Shown here: piece by piece, positions 20,891-33,039 of the stretch
Layout of the letters: the number at the start of each line of letters is the position of its first letter
Numbering within the stretch: the stretch's first letter is position 1
Assembly: GCA_018398585.1 (NCBI GenBank)
Contig: JAGTTD010000001.1
Location: forward strand, 33,368,438-33,432,437
Length of the DNA stretch: 64,000 nucleotides
Direction: 5' to 3'
Source of the DNA: Simmondsia chinensis
Lineage: Eukaryota > Streptophyta > Magnoliopsida > Caryophyllales > Simmondsiaceae
Translations under genes and position numbers: made by a program
Notes under the pieces: generated by a model
The model's input: only the letters and a program-made list of their open reading frames with translations
What the model was told of the DNA's origin: nothing
Database searches by the model: none

Positions 20891-20929
20891 AATTTTAAAT
20901 GGAATCCCACTAATACATATGTAATTTTA

Positions 20930-22400
20930 AAGATGGAGATTTATGTCTAGCAGACAGTGCAGCGACACATACTATCCTCAAAAGCAAAATATATTTCTCT
21001 CAACTACGATTAGCTAAAGCGAATGTTGAAGAATATCTTAATATTACACCGCTTATTTTAGGAAGAAAGGAAATAGTGAAAAAATTGTCAGTATTTTCTT
21101 CCGGGTTATATTATATTTACATAAACCCAATTGAATCAAATACAGTGGTTAACCAGACGTTAACTGATTGCAAAACGTTCACCCTGTGGCATGACTATTT
21201 GGGTCATCCAGGTGTAATGATGATGATAAAAATTATTGAAAGTTCTCATGGGCACTCAGTAAAGAACCTGAAGATTCTTTCTCCAGATGAGATTTCATAT
21301 GCTGCCTATGCTCAAGGAAAAATGATTACTATGCCATCCCTAACTAAAATTGGGATTGAATCTCCTAACTTTCTGGAATGGATACAAGGAGACATATGTG
21401 GGCCTATTATTCCATCGTGTGGACCATTTCGATATTTTATGGTGTTGATAGACGCCTTAACACGTTGGTCACATGTTTGCCTATTATCTACTCACAACGT
21501 GGCATTTGCGAGACTCCTTGCACAAATAATCTGATTGCGGGCTCAATTTTCAGATTACGAGATCCAGAAGATCCGTCTTGATAATACAGGAGAATTTACG
21601 TCGCAAGCTTTTAATGACTATTGTATGTCAATTGGGATTACATTTAAGCACCCTGTGGCTCACCTGCATATTCAAAATGGTCTTGCAGAATCTATGATTA
21701 AATGTCTGCAGCTAATTTCTGGACCATTGCTCATGAAAACAAAGCTGCCTAGTTCTGCATGGGGACATGCTATATTGCATGCTGCAGCACTTATTCGTGC
21801 TAGGCCAGTTCCTTATCATAAATATTCCCCATTGCAACTTGTGTCTGGTCAAGAACTAGATATATCCCATCTACGAATTTTTAGTTGCGCGATATATGTT
21901 CCAATTGCTCCATCCCAGCACAGAAAGATGGGTCCCCAAAGGAGACTAGGAATTTATGTTGGGTTTGAGTCCCCGTCAATTATAAAACATCTTGAACCAT
22001 TGACTGGAGGTATTTTTACTGCACGGTTTGCATATTATAAATTTGACGAAACAATGTTCCCAGGGGGAGAAAAGCTAAAGCTGGAAAAGCGTGAAATAGT
22101 GTGGAATGCATCATCTATATCACATTTTGATCCATGTACGAATCAATGTGAAATGGAAGTCCAGAAGATTATCCATTTACAAAATATTGCGAATCAATTA
22201 CCAGATGCATTTGTTAACACGAAAAAAGTGACCAAGTCACATGTCCCAGCTATGAATGCCCCCATTCGAATTGATATTACGAACGAACAGTCTTCTAAGA
22301 CATTGGCTAATACATCTACTGCATGCCAAAAGCATTGTAGACCTGTTGGTTATAAATATAAAAATCTAAGAAAGAAAAGAGAGTAACATGAATAAGTTGG
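20930..22400 (+). pseudogene. Element K protease and integrase
   Basis: CLADSATTHTIL near 20945 is the protease-site variant of this family (DSA rather than DTG/DSG). The integrase zinc region follows (LWHDYLGHPG, with the Cys pair decayed to YAAYAQGK). The core shows LEWIQGDICGP and YFMVLIDALTRW, then after a stop at 21532 IRLDNTGEFTSQAF and HLHIQNGLAESMI. The Asp, Asp and Glu of the DDE triad are all visible. The frame continues through the variable C-terminal region to a TAA at 22384. Confidence 0.85.
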
Positions 22401-24286
22401 CTCATTTATTAAAACTCCTGAAAAGAAAACCCCTAAAGTGGTACAAATGCAGATCCCAGGAAAAGAAACAGAGGGCAAAATGGTTCCTCGAGGCTATCAA
22501 ATACCCGAGAATTGTAAAAGTGATGAAAATGTCGAGAATGAAGAAATCTTGATAAACTATGCTATTACTGGCGTACGGTGGAATCGAAATGAAACGATTC
22601 TCGATCAAGTGTTCGCATATAATGTGGCCTCTAATTTGACCACAGAAAGTGAAGATTTTGAACCTAAATCTCTTCAAGAATGTCAAAGAAGGGATGACTG
22701 GCCAAAACGGAAAGAACCAATACAGGCGGAGTTAAACTCACTTGCGAAACGTGTAGTTTTAGGACCTGTAGTCCAAACGTCTTAAAGTGCGAAACCCGTA
22801 GGATACAAATGGGTTTTTGTGTGAAAAAGAAATGAAAAGAATGAAGTCATGAGATATAAAACACGACTTGCAGCTCAAGGTTTCACACAAAGGCCAAGAA
22901 TTTTCTATGAAGAGACCTATTCACCTGTAATGGATGCAATTACATTCAGATATTTAATAAGCTTGGCAGTCTCTTAAAGACTTCACATGCGTCTTATGGA
23001 CGTAGTAACGGCTTACCTATATGGATCACTTGATAATGATATCTATATGAAAGTCCCTGAAGGGCTACAAATGCCAGAAGCATGTAGCTTAAAACCTCGA
23101 GAGCTGTATTCAATTAAATTATAGAGATTACTATATGGATTGAAACAATCAGGGTGAATGTGGTACAATCGTCTTAGTACATACCTTCTCAAAGAAGGAT
23201 ATGTGAACAATCATGTTAGCCCATGTGTTTTTGTTAAGAAATCGAATTTTGGATTTGCTATAATAGCAGTCTATGTTGATGATTTAAACATCATAGAAAC
23301 GCCTGAAGCGATTAAATAAGTTGCTGCATATCTGAATAAAGAATTCGAAATGAAAGATCTCGGAATGACAAAATGCAGATAGAGCACTTATCTAATGGAA
23401 TTTTAATCCATCAATCTACTTATACCAAAAAAGTACTTAAACGTTTCTATATGGACAAGGCACATCTGTTGAGCACCCCGATGGTCGTCCGATCACTTGA
23501 TGTGAATAAGGACCCGTTTCGGCCTCGAGGGGACGATGAAGAGATTCTTGGCCCAGAAGTGCTATATTTAAGTGCAATAGGTGCACTGATGTATCTTGCT
23601 AACTATACAAGGCCATATATAGCCTTTTCGGTAAATTTATTAGCAAGGTATAGCTCAACACCTACCCATAGACATTGGAATGGAATTAAACATATCTTTT
23701 GATATCTCCATGGTACATCTGATGTGGGATTATACTATCAGAGCCAATCAAGTCCGAGATTGGTTGGATATGCAGATGCAGGATATTTGTCTGATCCACA
23801 TAGAGGCCATTCACAGACAGGATATTTATTCACCTATGGCGACACTTCTATATCTTGGCGATCTACCAAACAGACAACAGCTGCAACTTCTTCAAATCAT
23901 GACGAAATACTTACCCTTCATGAAGCAAGTAGGGAATGCTTATGGCTGAGATCTCTTATTCAACATGTTCAAGAAGAATGCAGTTTTCCAACGATCAGGG
24001 AAAGTCTAACAATACTATGTGAAGATAATGCTGCATATATTGCTCAGATCAAAGGTGGATACATTAAAGGCGATAGAACTAAGCATATCTCACCAAAGTT
24101 CTTCTTTACACATGAGCTTCAGAAGATGGGTGAAATAAATGTTCAACAAGTTCGCTCAAGTGAGAATCTAGCAGATTTGTTCACGAAAGCATTGCCAACG
24201 TCAACTTTTGAGAAGTTAGTTCATAAGGTTGGTATGTGTCGACTCAGAAACGCCTCTCACTATTATGTTCTCATGAGGGGGAGTTA
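22400..24286 (+). pseudogene. Element K reverse transcriptase and RNase H
   Basis: Blocks in order are KTRLAAQGFTQRPRIFYEET, YSPVMDAITFRYLI, LMDVVTAYLYGSLD, LLYGLKQSG, the intact active site AVYVDDLNII near 23270, and KEFEMKDLG. After a frame change come LLSTPMVVRSLD, MYLANYTRPYIAFSVNLLAR, then RNase H with YADAGYLSDPHRGHSQTGYL, CEDNAAYIAQ and ENLADLFTKALP. Stops occur near 22783, 22822, 22975, 23122 and 23319, among others. Confidence 0.88.
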
Positions 24287-24418
24287 AATATGAGCTGTAT
24301 TCTTTTTCCCTTCGCTATGATTTTTTCCAATGGGTTTTCCTGGCAAGGTTTTTAACGAGGCTGGCGTATTTAGCTTGGGCATTATGTCCCATTATAACGA
24401 AAAATATCCAAAGGGGGG

Positions 24419-24874
24419 TGTTGTAAATATTAGATATTTTTCGGGTAAAAATCTTAAAGTCGAGTTTGGATATTATTAAATATCATAGAAAATTAAAAAT
24501 TATGTAAAATACATATTTATGTATATATACATATACATGTATATAAATGAGCATTTAATTAAGCACCAACCAAAGCGTGACACTTGTCCAAATATTATCA
24601 CCTATGAGGGTGACTCATCACTAAACCCCCCCTTCCCTTATAAATACATGTACGTGCACACAAAGACAATAAGAAAGAAAAAAGGGAAAAGAAAGAGAAA
24701 GAAGGAAAAAGAAAAAAGAAAAGAAAAGAGAGAGAAAAAGAGAAAGAAAGAAACGAGAGAGAGAAAAAGATTAAATAAAATAGTTTCGTTCTGATACAAA
24801 ATGCTTATTATTTTTTGCTAATTATATTTTGGGTTTGTTTTTTTTTTTTTATTACCTTTTTATAGAGTATAATA
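24419..24874 (+). repeat. Element K 3' LTR with preceding polypurine tract
   Basis: AAGGGGGG at 24411-24418 directly precedes the LTR start TGTTGTAAATATT. The LTR matches the first part of the 5' LTR and the 20041-20139 tail, with about 456 bp and no internal inversion. A purine-rich GAAA/GAGA tract covers about 24670-24775, and a TATAAATACATG lies near 24640. Confidence 0.85.
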
Positions 24875-26842
24875 TCTCTATAATTTTATAATATTTTATA
24901 CATTTTTGTTAATTTTTTTGGAGAACACGATGTTGTAGTTAGCAAAATTTTAGGGTTTTAAATCAATAAATGATACTTGAATCCTTTTTCCAAAAAATAG
25001 TCACCCGATTAATTGATCCGAACTAATCGATAATCGAAATTTCAGCTATCCGATTTTAAACAAGTAATTTTTTTTTTTTTGAAAAGCAAGTGGTAACACT
25101 TGAATTTTCCGTAATATGTGTTATGGAACCGATAAGTTAAATGATATGATTAATTAATGATGAACAACCTAGCTGCCTCATATACTTGTGCTTTGGAAAA
25201 AGTTCTAGTACATCATAAAAACACTGCACAAATATTTCATTGCTGCAGTATTAAAAACGTCATAGGCCTTACCTAATAATTTAGGGATAGTTAGCTCCTG
25301 AACTTTTTTTGGTCAATCTCTTACACAACAAAAACATTCTCCATTCATAAAATAAAATTATTAATAGGCAATACAATAAAATCTAGGAACGAATGCAAGA
25401 TTAACAAAATATATACTTTTTACACAAATGACCCATCTAACAAAGTTATATGTGTTCTCGATTGAATTGAAAAAAAAAAATAATAATAAATACATAATGA
25501 GTCAAGTCTAGATAGCGTGATGGCTCATTTTTGACTTCATCCAAACCCAACGTAACCCTATAAGCACATTTATGAACGTATAAATTAAAATTTATTTAGA
25601 ACTCATTATCTACATAGAAACTCTTAATAAACAAATCGAAATGTACAAATGTCCATAAATATAGGGTCGAATTGTCATCCTTGAGCCCCAACTCCATACA
25701 AAGTCACACAATTGAACTCTTTTCTATAAAAAAATCACTTTAAAAACCTCATTAAAAATATTTTTGGAGAAAAAGCTTCTGTTGAGTAACATGTCCTTAT
25801 ACCCAATTCATCGGCCAAGTCTGAAACACCAAGCTAGGTAGGTTAGGAAAAGGTTGACAATATATCTTACCAGTCGTACGAATAATCTGAAAACTGAACC
25901 AAAGAAACGATTACACTCCACAGAAATTGAAAGTTTGAATGAAAAAATCTTTCTAGACATCCTTTGAAATTAATATGGGGAATATCCACCACCTGCTGGA
26001 TTCAGTGCCCACAAGGCTGGGGCCAAATTAGGGGCAGAGGAAGCTAATATATAGGCCCGTGACAAGGACGTCACTGACCCACGACATAAACTTTGAAAGG
26101 AAATTTCTCAACCATTTCCTCTCTTGTCTCGTTTTCCCTCTTTAATAGTGTGAGAACGACGGACATATGAGGCTAGTAAAATCTGTTACATGCAGGCTAT
26201 GACGAGTACAAATGTTAGTTGGGTATAATTACATTACCTGTTATAAGTATGAAGCGTGTACGGGTATATGACATTGTACCTGCCTTCACTCTACTCCATG
26301 CCCACTCTGTCTCACCCCATACTTGCCATATCTACTTCAATGTATATTTCATTTATTTACTAGCAATAAAATTATATATTTGATTTAATTACTCAATTTT
26401 ATGTCAGATATTAAAGCAAATTATAATTATATTCTAAAATATAATATTAAATAATTACTATGAGCGAGTACGAATAATTGTTTGTTTACAAGAGTAATGG
26501 GGTATAAGGGTACAGGTTTGTACTCACCGGGGCAATTATGAGCATTTACTCATGTTAGGTAATGAAGCGTGTATGCATATAAGTTTGGGTCGTTATTATG
26601 GGTATGGAGAACGCACCACATACCCATCCGCTCCATTGTCATCCTTAGGAGCTATTGTTTTAAATAAGATAGAAAAATAAATATTTCTAGAATTAACATC
26701 TTTTCAAAAATATTTCTCGAACTGACACTCATGTGGGCAACGTGGATGCCATATAACTTTTTTATTTGGTTGCAGCTTACTTTAACTTGAAATTTTTATG
26801 CTATTTGTTTGGTCGAAATTTTTTCTATTTATAAAACTCAGT
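24875..26842. other. Unassigned AT-rich DNA
   Basis: No coding region is seen. The stretch 26215-26645 has short GGGTATGG / CCATACCC-type inverted motifs and ends with CCGCTCCATTGTCATCC, which recalls the ends of common plant non-autonomous repeats rich in ACCC and GGGTA. No clear terminal repeats or target duplication were found. Confidence 0.35.
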
Positions 26843-26965
26843 ACAACAACAACAACATACCCAGTGCCTCAAGGGCTCCCGCTTGCGCAGGGTCTGGGAG
26901 GGGTAGGATGTTCGCAGCCTTACCCCATCAGGGTGAGACATAGACGAGAGACTGTTTCCGAGAAC
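26843..26965 (-). mobile_element. Au-like SINE fragment, second copy
   Basis: The plus strand starts ACAACAACAACAACATACCC and continues with CAGGGTCTGGGAGGGGTAGG, GCAGCCTTACCCC and GACTGTTTCCGAGA, the reverse complement of the same SINE seen at 17668-17816. The 5' end (right side) is shorter, and I see no flanking duplication, so it is probably 5'-truncated or old. Confidence 0.8.
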
Positions 26966-27230
26966 AAAACATGTTTAAATTTTGAAGTTATTATTATTAA
27001 ATTTTAAATTAATTAAAATTTCTGCTTTTTATCATCATATAATATTTCAATTTATATCTAGACAAACATAGAATTGTAATCATGATTAACTCTTTAATTA
27101 TAATCTTTTGTTCATATAAAACATAAATTAAGTAATATATGAAATAAAAACGAAGGTGCATCAAAACATGTTACTGTATACTTCAACGTAAATTAAAAAA
27201 CACCAAATAGAATAAGTAATGCGGCATCCA
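26966..27230. other. Unassigned AT-rich spacer
   Basis: Strongly AT-rich sequence between the SINE fragment and element L. No coding region or repeat is recognised. Confidence 0.4.
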
Positions 27231-27367
27231 TGTTTATTTGGGATAGTATCGATGTTGATTTTATTCTGATATTATTCCGATTATATTATGTAATTATTCC
27301 TCCTCTCGTTACTATAAATATATGGCTCAGCAACCCTAATAGGTATGCTTACTAACTCACATTCTCA
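27231..27367 (+). repeat. Element L 5' LTR
   Basis: It begins TGTTTATTTGGGATAG and ends CACATTCTCA at the primer site. A TATA-like CTATAAATATATG lies at about 27311-27323, likely the promoter. Confidence 0.88.
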
Positions 27368-27369
27368 TA

Positions 27370-27381
27370 TGGTATCAGAGC
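27370..27381 (+). other. Element L primer-binding site
   Basis: TGGTATCAGAGC, two bases after the 5' LTR; complement of the initiator tRNA-Met 3' end. Confidence 0.92.
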
Positions 27382-27479
27382 ATATCAAACCCCAGAAACT
27401 AATCCCTACTCCCAAAACAAAACAACAAACAAAAAAGAGAGAGAGAAAGGAACAGAGCATACGGCCGCCCTCCCCTGCT

Positions 27480-28968
27480 CCTCTCTCCTCCCGAACCCTA
27501 ACCCCAAACCCACACGGCAGCCACCCTCCTCCTGCGCCGCCGCCGCCGCCACCATCGCTCCCGTCGCCCGCATCCTCCCCTTCTCCCCACGTTTCGGCCG
27601 CCGCTCTCTTACTGGCTGTAAATCTGCCTCTAGCTGTGCGTGCGTGCGTACGGCCACCCCCTACTCCTCTCGCCGCCGCCCTTGCCCTGATATTTCCGGT
27701 GTTACGAATGGTTGCCCCCTTCTCCTCTCTCTCTCTCACCAGTGCCGACACCTTCCCAGCCCTGTCTCTGGCTCCCACAGTAGCCTCCAGCCCCATGGCA
27801 GCTGTTCTCCAGCCACCGCCACCCCCCTTGCACGGTGGCCCAGTCTCGCCCTTGTCGGCACCTCTCTCCTCCGGGCTTGCTAACGGGCTCTCTCTCTCTT
27901 CTATTCGCTCCTCACATCCTGATCTGACTACATTACCCACCACTATTGGTCCGACTTCATCCGGGTATAATCTTGGTCTCCCCTCACCCTCTTTTTATTT
28001 CTCTAATTACTCGTCTCCCCTCATGACTGGACTACCGTCTATCTCGGCACTCCCCTCCCATGTGAGTCCTCTTCCCCTCTCCTCGATTACTAGCCTAGTT
28101 ACTATTAAACTAGAAACACCAACAGATTATACCACTTGGAGAGAACAAGTCTCCATGGTTCTCCGTGCCCATCGCCTCATGGGTTTTGTCGATGGTTCAA
28201 ACCCTTGTCCTCCAAATCAAATCTCTACACCCACGGGTCAATACATCTCAAATCTTGATGTCATAACCTGGTCTTGCATTGACCAAAGCATTAGGGCATG
28301 TCGATCTGCTTCCCTAGCCCGCCCGGTCCTTAATGATGTCATCCATCATCCCACCTCTCGCGAGATGTGAGATGCCCTAGCCAAACGCTTTCGTGACCAC
28401 TCCCTCGACAAAGAATTTGACCTACGCTCTCTACTCGTTACTCTAGGTAAAGATAATAAAACAATATCTCATCGAGCTTAAAACCATAGCCGATGACCTG
28501 GCAGCCATAGATTCATCGGTGTCAAACCGTGAGCTCCTCCACTATGCCCTATTTGGTCTCCCTCTGGAGTATGCTGCGTTTAATACTTTCACTCGCCAGT
28601 CATCTCGTAACCTCCCTTTTGAACAACTCAAGACTGCATTGTTAGATGAGGAAGCTGCTCTTTCTCACATACACGCTTGCTCTATGTTGATCATGGTCAT
28701 GCCCTTGCCGCAAGTAGTGCTCTATCAGACACTTCGGGTTCTGGTCGGGGACGTGGAGGGCGTGGCCGTAAGGGTCGTGGACGCAACAACAACAATCGCA
28801 ATGGGAATAATGGGGGTCGTGGCACACACTGTCAAGGCCAACAATAGTCTCCTGGTACAGGTATGGTTCCTACTGGTGCTCCTCCTCCGCATTCACAAAA
28901 CTAGGGTCGCTCTGCATGTACGCACTCTCGTCCCCCTCATGATGGTATACTCGGTGCTGGTCCCCTAG
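27480..28968 (+). pseudogene. Element L gag with proline-rich N-terminus
   Basis: A frame open from 27345 to a TGA at 28368-28370 starts with a long Pro/Ser-rich, low-complexity stretch (residues about 40-210). The copia gag core begins near 28090 with VTIKLETPTDYTTWREQVSM and LMGFVDGSNPCPP. After the TGA the same frame continues (DALAKRFRDHSLDKEFDLRS) until a frameshift near 28450. The third part (ELLHYALFGLPLEYAAFNTF) leads to a Gly/Arg/Asn-rich tail in another frame. The true start codon is uncertain. Confidence 0.8.
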
Positions 28969-30040
28969 TTTGTCAGATTTGTCATCAAGCTGGTCATGCT
29001 GCCTTGCTTTGCCCTCACTGCTACGTTAATTCTGATCTCTGCCAATCCCTTTCGGCCATGTCTCTCACTGATCACGCTGATCCTACATGGTACCCGGACT
29101 CCGGGGCATCTAATCATATGACTTCCAACACAAGTATTTTAACTCAACACAATGTTTATCGTGGTTCAAAATCAATACAAGTTGGCAATGGGTCTTTATT
29201 ACCAGTTACACATGTTGGTTTTTCGAAAATTCGTACTAAAACTCGTGACCTATTGCTTCCTAATGTTATGTTGGTTCTTGGGCTTACATACAACCTATTG
29301 TCTATTAAACAGTTGTGTCGTGATAATAACTGTGTTGTTGAATTCGATTCTTCTTCCTTTTGTGTCAAGGACAAGGCTACGGGGATGCCACTCCTCAGGA
29401 TACGCAATGAATTCCCCCTATATGGGTCTTCTCCTCATCCTACTGGACTTGTTGCCCGGAAAATCACAGCTGAGCTATGGCATAGGAGATTAGGTCATTT
29501 AGGGAACTCTGTTTTGGACACTTTATGTACTCGCTTATTGATTACAAGTATTTCTCGTTCTAGCACAATAACACATTGCTGTGCATGTCGTTTAGGAAAG
29601 TCACGTTGTTTACCTTTTTCCCGTGTGTTCCATGATACTACTTTACCTTTACAATTAATTCATTTAGATGTTTGGCAATCACCAGTTATTTCTAATTCTA
29701 CCTTTCGGTATTATGTGCTTTTTGTTGATGACTTCACTCGCTTCACCTGGCTCTACCCGATGCAACGGAAGGATAAAGTGTACTCCATCTTTTCTGATTT
29801 TAAGGCCCTAGTTGAAAATCAATTTAATCTTAAAATTGAATGTTGTCAAATTGATGGAGGTCGTGAATTTGACAACAGGCCCATGGCCACCCTTTGTTTC
29901 ACCCACGGCATTCACTTTCGCCTCTCTTGTCCTGATACCCCACAACAAAATGGGGTGGCGGAACGAAAGCATCAACATTTAAGTGAAATGGTATGGACCC
30001 TGCTTTTTCAAGCGCGTTTTCCTCTAAAGTTTTTGGGCTA
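28969..30040 (+). pseudogene. Element L zinc knuckle, protease and integrase
   Basis: One open frame starts with the zinc knuckle CQICHQAGHAALLC (CX2CX4HX4C, about 28972-29013), followed by the protease site WYPDSGASNHMT, the pre-integrase region ELWHRRLGHLG with CCACRLGKS, and the integrase core: HLDVWQSPV, VLFVDDFTRFTW, QIDGGREFDN and PQQNGVAERKHQHL. The DDE residues are all present. The frame breaks near 30035 in a T-run (apparent one-base insertion), and the next coding piece is in the +1 phase. Confidence 0.9.
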
Positions 30041-32328
30041 ATGTTGTTTGCACTGCATGCTACATTATAAACCGGTTGCCTACTCCAAACTTACAAAATC
30101 TTACACCTTTTGAAAAATTGTTTAAAAAGGCGCCAGATTACAACTTCTTCCGGGTCTTTGGGTGTGCTTGTTATTCTAACATCACATCCCATACTTCTCG
30201 TAAATTGGCCCCACGTGCCATCCCATGCATGTTTATTGGGTATGCAGGACCTTACAAGGGGTACCGGTGCTTGGACCCCACTACTGGTCGTGTATACATT
30301 AGCTGTCATGTGCATTTTGTTGAACATCTGTTTCCTTATCCCGACATCGTGTCTAGTATGCATGTGTCGTCAAGCTCAACCCGAGTTGATGTCCCTCTGC
30401 CAAGTCCAATTCTAGCTCACGCCAGCTACTCAACTGGGCCTCGTGTGTCACCCCCAAATTCGCTCTGCTCGGGTTTATTCCTGGTGACCTCAGGTGGGTT
30501 GTTGGGTCCATCTTCGCCCATGGTTTTACCCACCTCCTCCCCCTTGGCTACCGCATCTGACCCCGCCACCATGGTCTCCACGACCGGGACGGGTGCTAGT
30601 CCCGACCCAGGGGGCGCATGCCCGGCTTCCCCGATCGGCTCCCCTGTGATCTCCTTGGATGATCACTCCGGGCCGTCCCCCACGCCCATGGTTGCTCCTG
30701 CCACCTCGACTATCCATCCCATGTACACTCGCCTTAAAGACAGGATACGTAAATCCAAGCACATTTTGTCTCTTAGCTCTGTTGTTGTGGTTCAGGAACC
30801 AACATGTTTTTCTCAGGCTATTAAAAACCCTCAGTGGCTGGACGCCATGGACGAGGAATTAATTGCACTTATTCAAAACCAGACATGGGACCTCATACCT
30901 GCCTCTCTCTCTAAAAATGTAGTCGGTAGTACTTGGAAGTACAAAGTTAAGTATAAACTTGATGGCTCTGTTGATCGTTTTAAAGCTCGTCTTGTTGCTC
31001 AGGGCTTTCCCCAACGTGAGGGTCTTGACTATTTTGAAACGTTTAGCCCTGTGGTTAAACCCACCACCATCAGGTTTATACTTGCGCTTGCTATTACTCA
31101 CAAGTGGTCCATTCGCCAACTAGATGTTAAAAATGCGTTTTTACATGGATTTCTCAATGAAGAGGTGTACGTGCGTCAGCCTTCGGGTTTTATACACCAA
31201 AAATTTCCCACGCATGTATGCCGCCTGCGTAAGGCTCTGTATGGTCTCAAACAGGCGCCTAGGGCTTGGTTTTATCGGTTTAGTACGTTCCTTTACAGTC
31301 TGGGTTTCTATTGTAGTAAGGCTGACCCCTCTCTTTTCATACATCGCTCGCCTCGTAGCATTGTGTGCCTTTTACTGTATGTGGATGACATTGTCCTTAC
31401 TGGTTCTGATTCTACTTTACTCACTCGCCTCATTGCTTCTCTCTCCACTCAATTCGCCATGAAAGACCTAGGCTCTCTCCACTATTTCCTTGGCATCGAG
31501 ACCAAATTAACCAAACATGGCCTTTTCCTATCCCAACATAAGCACACCCTTGACTTACTTGGCAAGCATGACATGCTTGAGGCGAAACCTGTACAAACTC
31601 CTCTACCAGTTCGGGCACAACCCTTTGTGGCGAGCGGGTCTCTTCTTCCTGACCCGACTGAGTTTCATAGTGCGGTGGGTACGCTCCAGTACCTCACCAT
31701 GACCCATCCGGATATTGCGTATGCGGTCAATCGTGTCTCCCAGTTTATGCACGCTCCCATTACTTTCCATTGGCAGAAGGTTAAACGCAACCTTCGATAC
31801 CTGAAGCTCACGCTTGATCATGGTCTCACCATAGCTCTGAGTTCTTGCACATCTGTCACTGCTTATGCTGACGCTGATTGGGGTGGCTGACCTGAAACCC
31901 GTCGCACCACTACGGGCTTTGCTCTATTCCTCGACCCCAACCTCATCTCATGGCGCGCTAAGAAGCAGCCAATGGTTGCCAAGTCCTCCACTGAGTCTAA
32001 ATATCATGCTGTTGCCAAGGTTGTCGCTGAATGTGATTGGATTCGTTGCCTCATGCGTGACTTAGGCCTCTGCCATTCTGGACCGATTCTTGTGTACTGT
32101 GATAACGTGTCTGCTACTTACTTGGTTGCCAATCCTATCTCCAATGATCGCAGCAAGCACGTTGATGTTGATTTTCACTACGTTTGTGAGAAGGTTGTTA
32201 AGGGTGATATCCAGATTCGATACACTCCTACCACCAAACATGGTGCTGACATACTTACCAAGGGGTTGGCTACTGATCGCTTCCGCTGCACGTTGGTCCC
32301 CCTCGCACAGATTGAGGGGGCGTATTAG
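30041..32328 (+). pseudogene. Element L integrase end, reverse transcriptase and RNase H
   Basis: The integrase C-terminal part (FRVFGCACYSNITSH, KGYRCLDPTTGRVYIS) and a Ser/Pro-rich linker precede the RT: WLDAMDEELIALIQNQTWDL, FKARLVAQGFPQREGLDYFE, LDVKNAFLHGFLNEEVYV, LYGLKQAPRAWF and the intact active site LLYVDDIVLTG (about 31370-31400). RNase H follows with AYADADWGG, an in-frame TGA at 31888-31890 where Cys is usual, then SSTESKYHAVA, YCDNVSATYL and KHVDVDFHYVCE. Apart from the TGA it is open over about 750 codons. Confidence 0.92.
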
Positions 32329-32475
32329 GGATAGTATCAATGTATTAGGGATAGTATTCATGTTGATTTTATTGTGATATTATTCCAATTATATTCTGTA
32401 ATTATTTCTCCTCTCATTACTATAAATATATGCCTCAGCAACCCTATTGGGTATGTCCACTAACTCACATTCTCA
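32322..32475 (+). repeat. Element L 3' LTR with 20-bp duplicated start
   Basis: GAGGGGG at 32313-32319 is the purine tract. The 20-bp unit TATTAGGGATAGTAT(C/T)(A/C)ATG then occurs twice in tandem (32322-32341, 32342-32361), and the rest matches the 5' LTR to CACATTCTCA at 32475. The 5' LTR carries one copy, so the extra unit arose after insertion or at the last step of replication. Confidence 0.82.
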
Positions 32476-33039
32476 CAGTGTTAAGCTATTGAGCGAAACG
32501 AGTGTTCCTTTAGGAAATTATATTTTTTTTTAAGTATTATTTTTGGATTTTTTTTTGGGGTATTATTTCAGGCAACAACTCTATATATAATTTACATTCA
32601 AATTTATATTGAATTTCCTACTAAAATTATTTTGAATTAAATAGAGTGGCTCAGATATATATATATTGATCTACTTTTTCTTACAATTTCAATGCATGCA
32701 ATTTTAAAAATATTAACATCTAAAAATTCTTAACACTAATTATTTAGAGTTTAGGTTTACTTAAAAATTAAAAACCCATTAAACAAGCCAGAAGTGCTCT
32801 TATTATTTTTTATTTATTTTTTTAAATCTGATTACTATATAGAATTGAAATGCAAACATACCCAAAAATTATGGGACATTTAATATACATCCTCCACACA
32901 CCGTACAATCTAACTAATAAATTTGTGGTGTGGTTGATAATGCCATGTCGGAGGCCAAGTAGACCTTGTGACGGGGTGATACCATAAATGATGTCATTTG
33001 GCCATGTGGGTAGCATTATTACTACAAAAATTGAGTAAA
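32476..33039. other. Unassigned AT-rich spacer
   Basis: No coding region or recognised repeat. It separates element L from the long inverted repeat. Confidence 0.4.

Larger units (their letters stand above)
19472..24874 (+). mobile_element. Element K: degenerate Ty1/copia retrotransposon
   Basis: Both LTRs begin TGTTGTAAATATT (19472 and 24419) and end near GAGTATAATAT. Between them come a primer site, gag, protease, integrase, RT and RNase H in copia order. At least a dozen stops and several frameshifts make it inactive. The 5' LTR is longer than the 3' LTR because of an internal rearrangement. No matching target duplication is seen, so the outermost ends may have decayed. Confidence 0.88.
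27231..32475 (+). mobile_element. Element L: Ty1/copia retrotransposon with short LTRs
   Basis: LTRs of about 137 and 134 bp (27231-27367 and 32342-32475) differ at about 13 of 126 aligned positions. Between them lie the tRNA-Met primer site, a Pro-rich gag, protease, integrase, RT and RNase H. Very short LTRs and this domain order suit the Ale/Retrofit group. The pol has one frameshift (near 30035) and one nonsense codon (31888), and gag has one nonsense codon and two or so frameshifts. No target duplication is visible. Confidence 0.9.

Noticed and set aside
19467..24879. Target duplication for element K
   Set aside because: TTTTA before the 5' LTR is not repeated directly after the 3' LTR; CTCTA follows instead. 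No shift of the borders gave a match.
26215..26645. Possible MITE with GGGTATGG and CCATACCC motifs
   Set aside because: The terminal repeats are too short and imperfect and no target duplication was found, so it is only mentioned as unassigned DNA.
27365..27943. 192-aa Gly/Arg-rich open frame on the minus strand
   Set aside because: It is the complement of the Pro/Ser-rich, GC-rich N-terminus of element L gag and has no start context or domain of its own.
27226..32480. Target duplication for element L
   Set aside because: ATCCA on the left and CAGTG on the right do not match.
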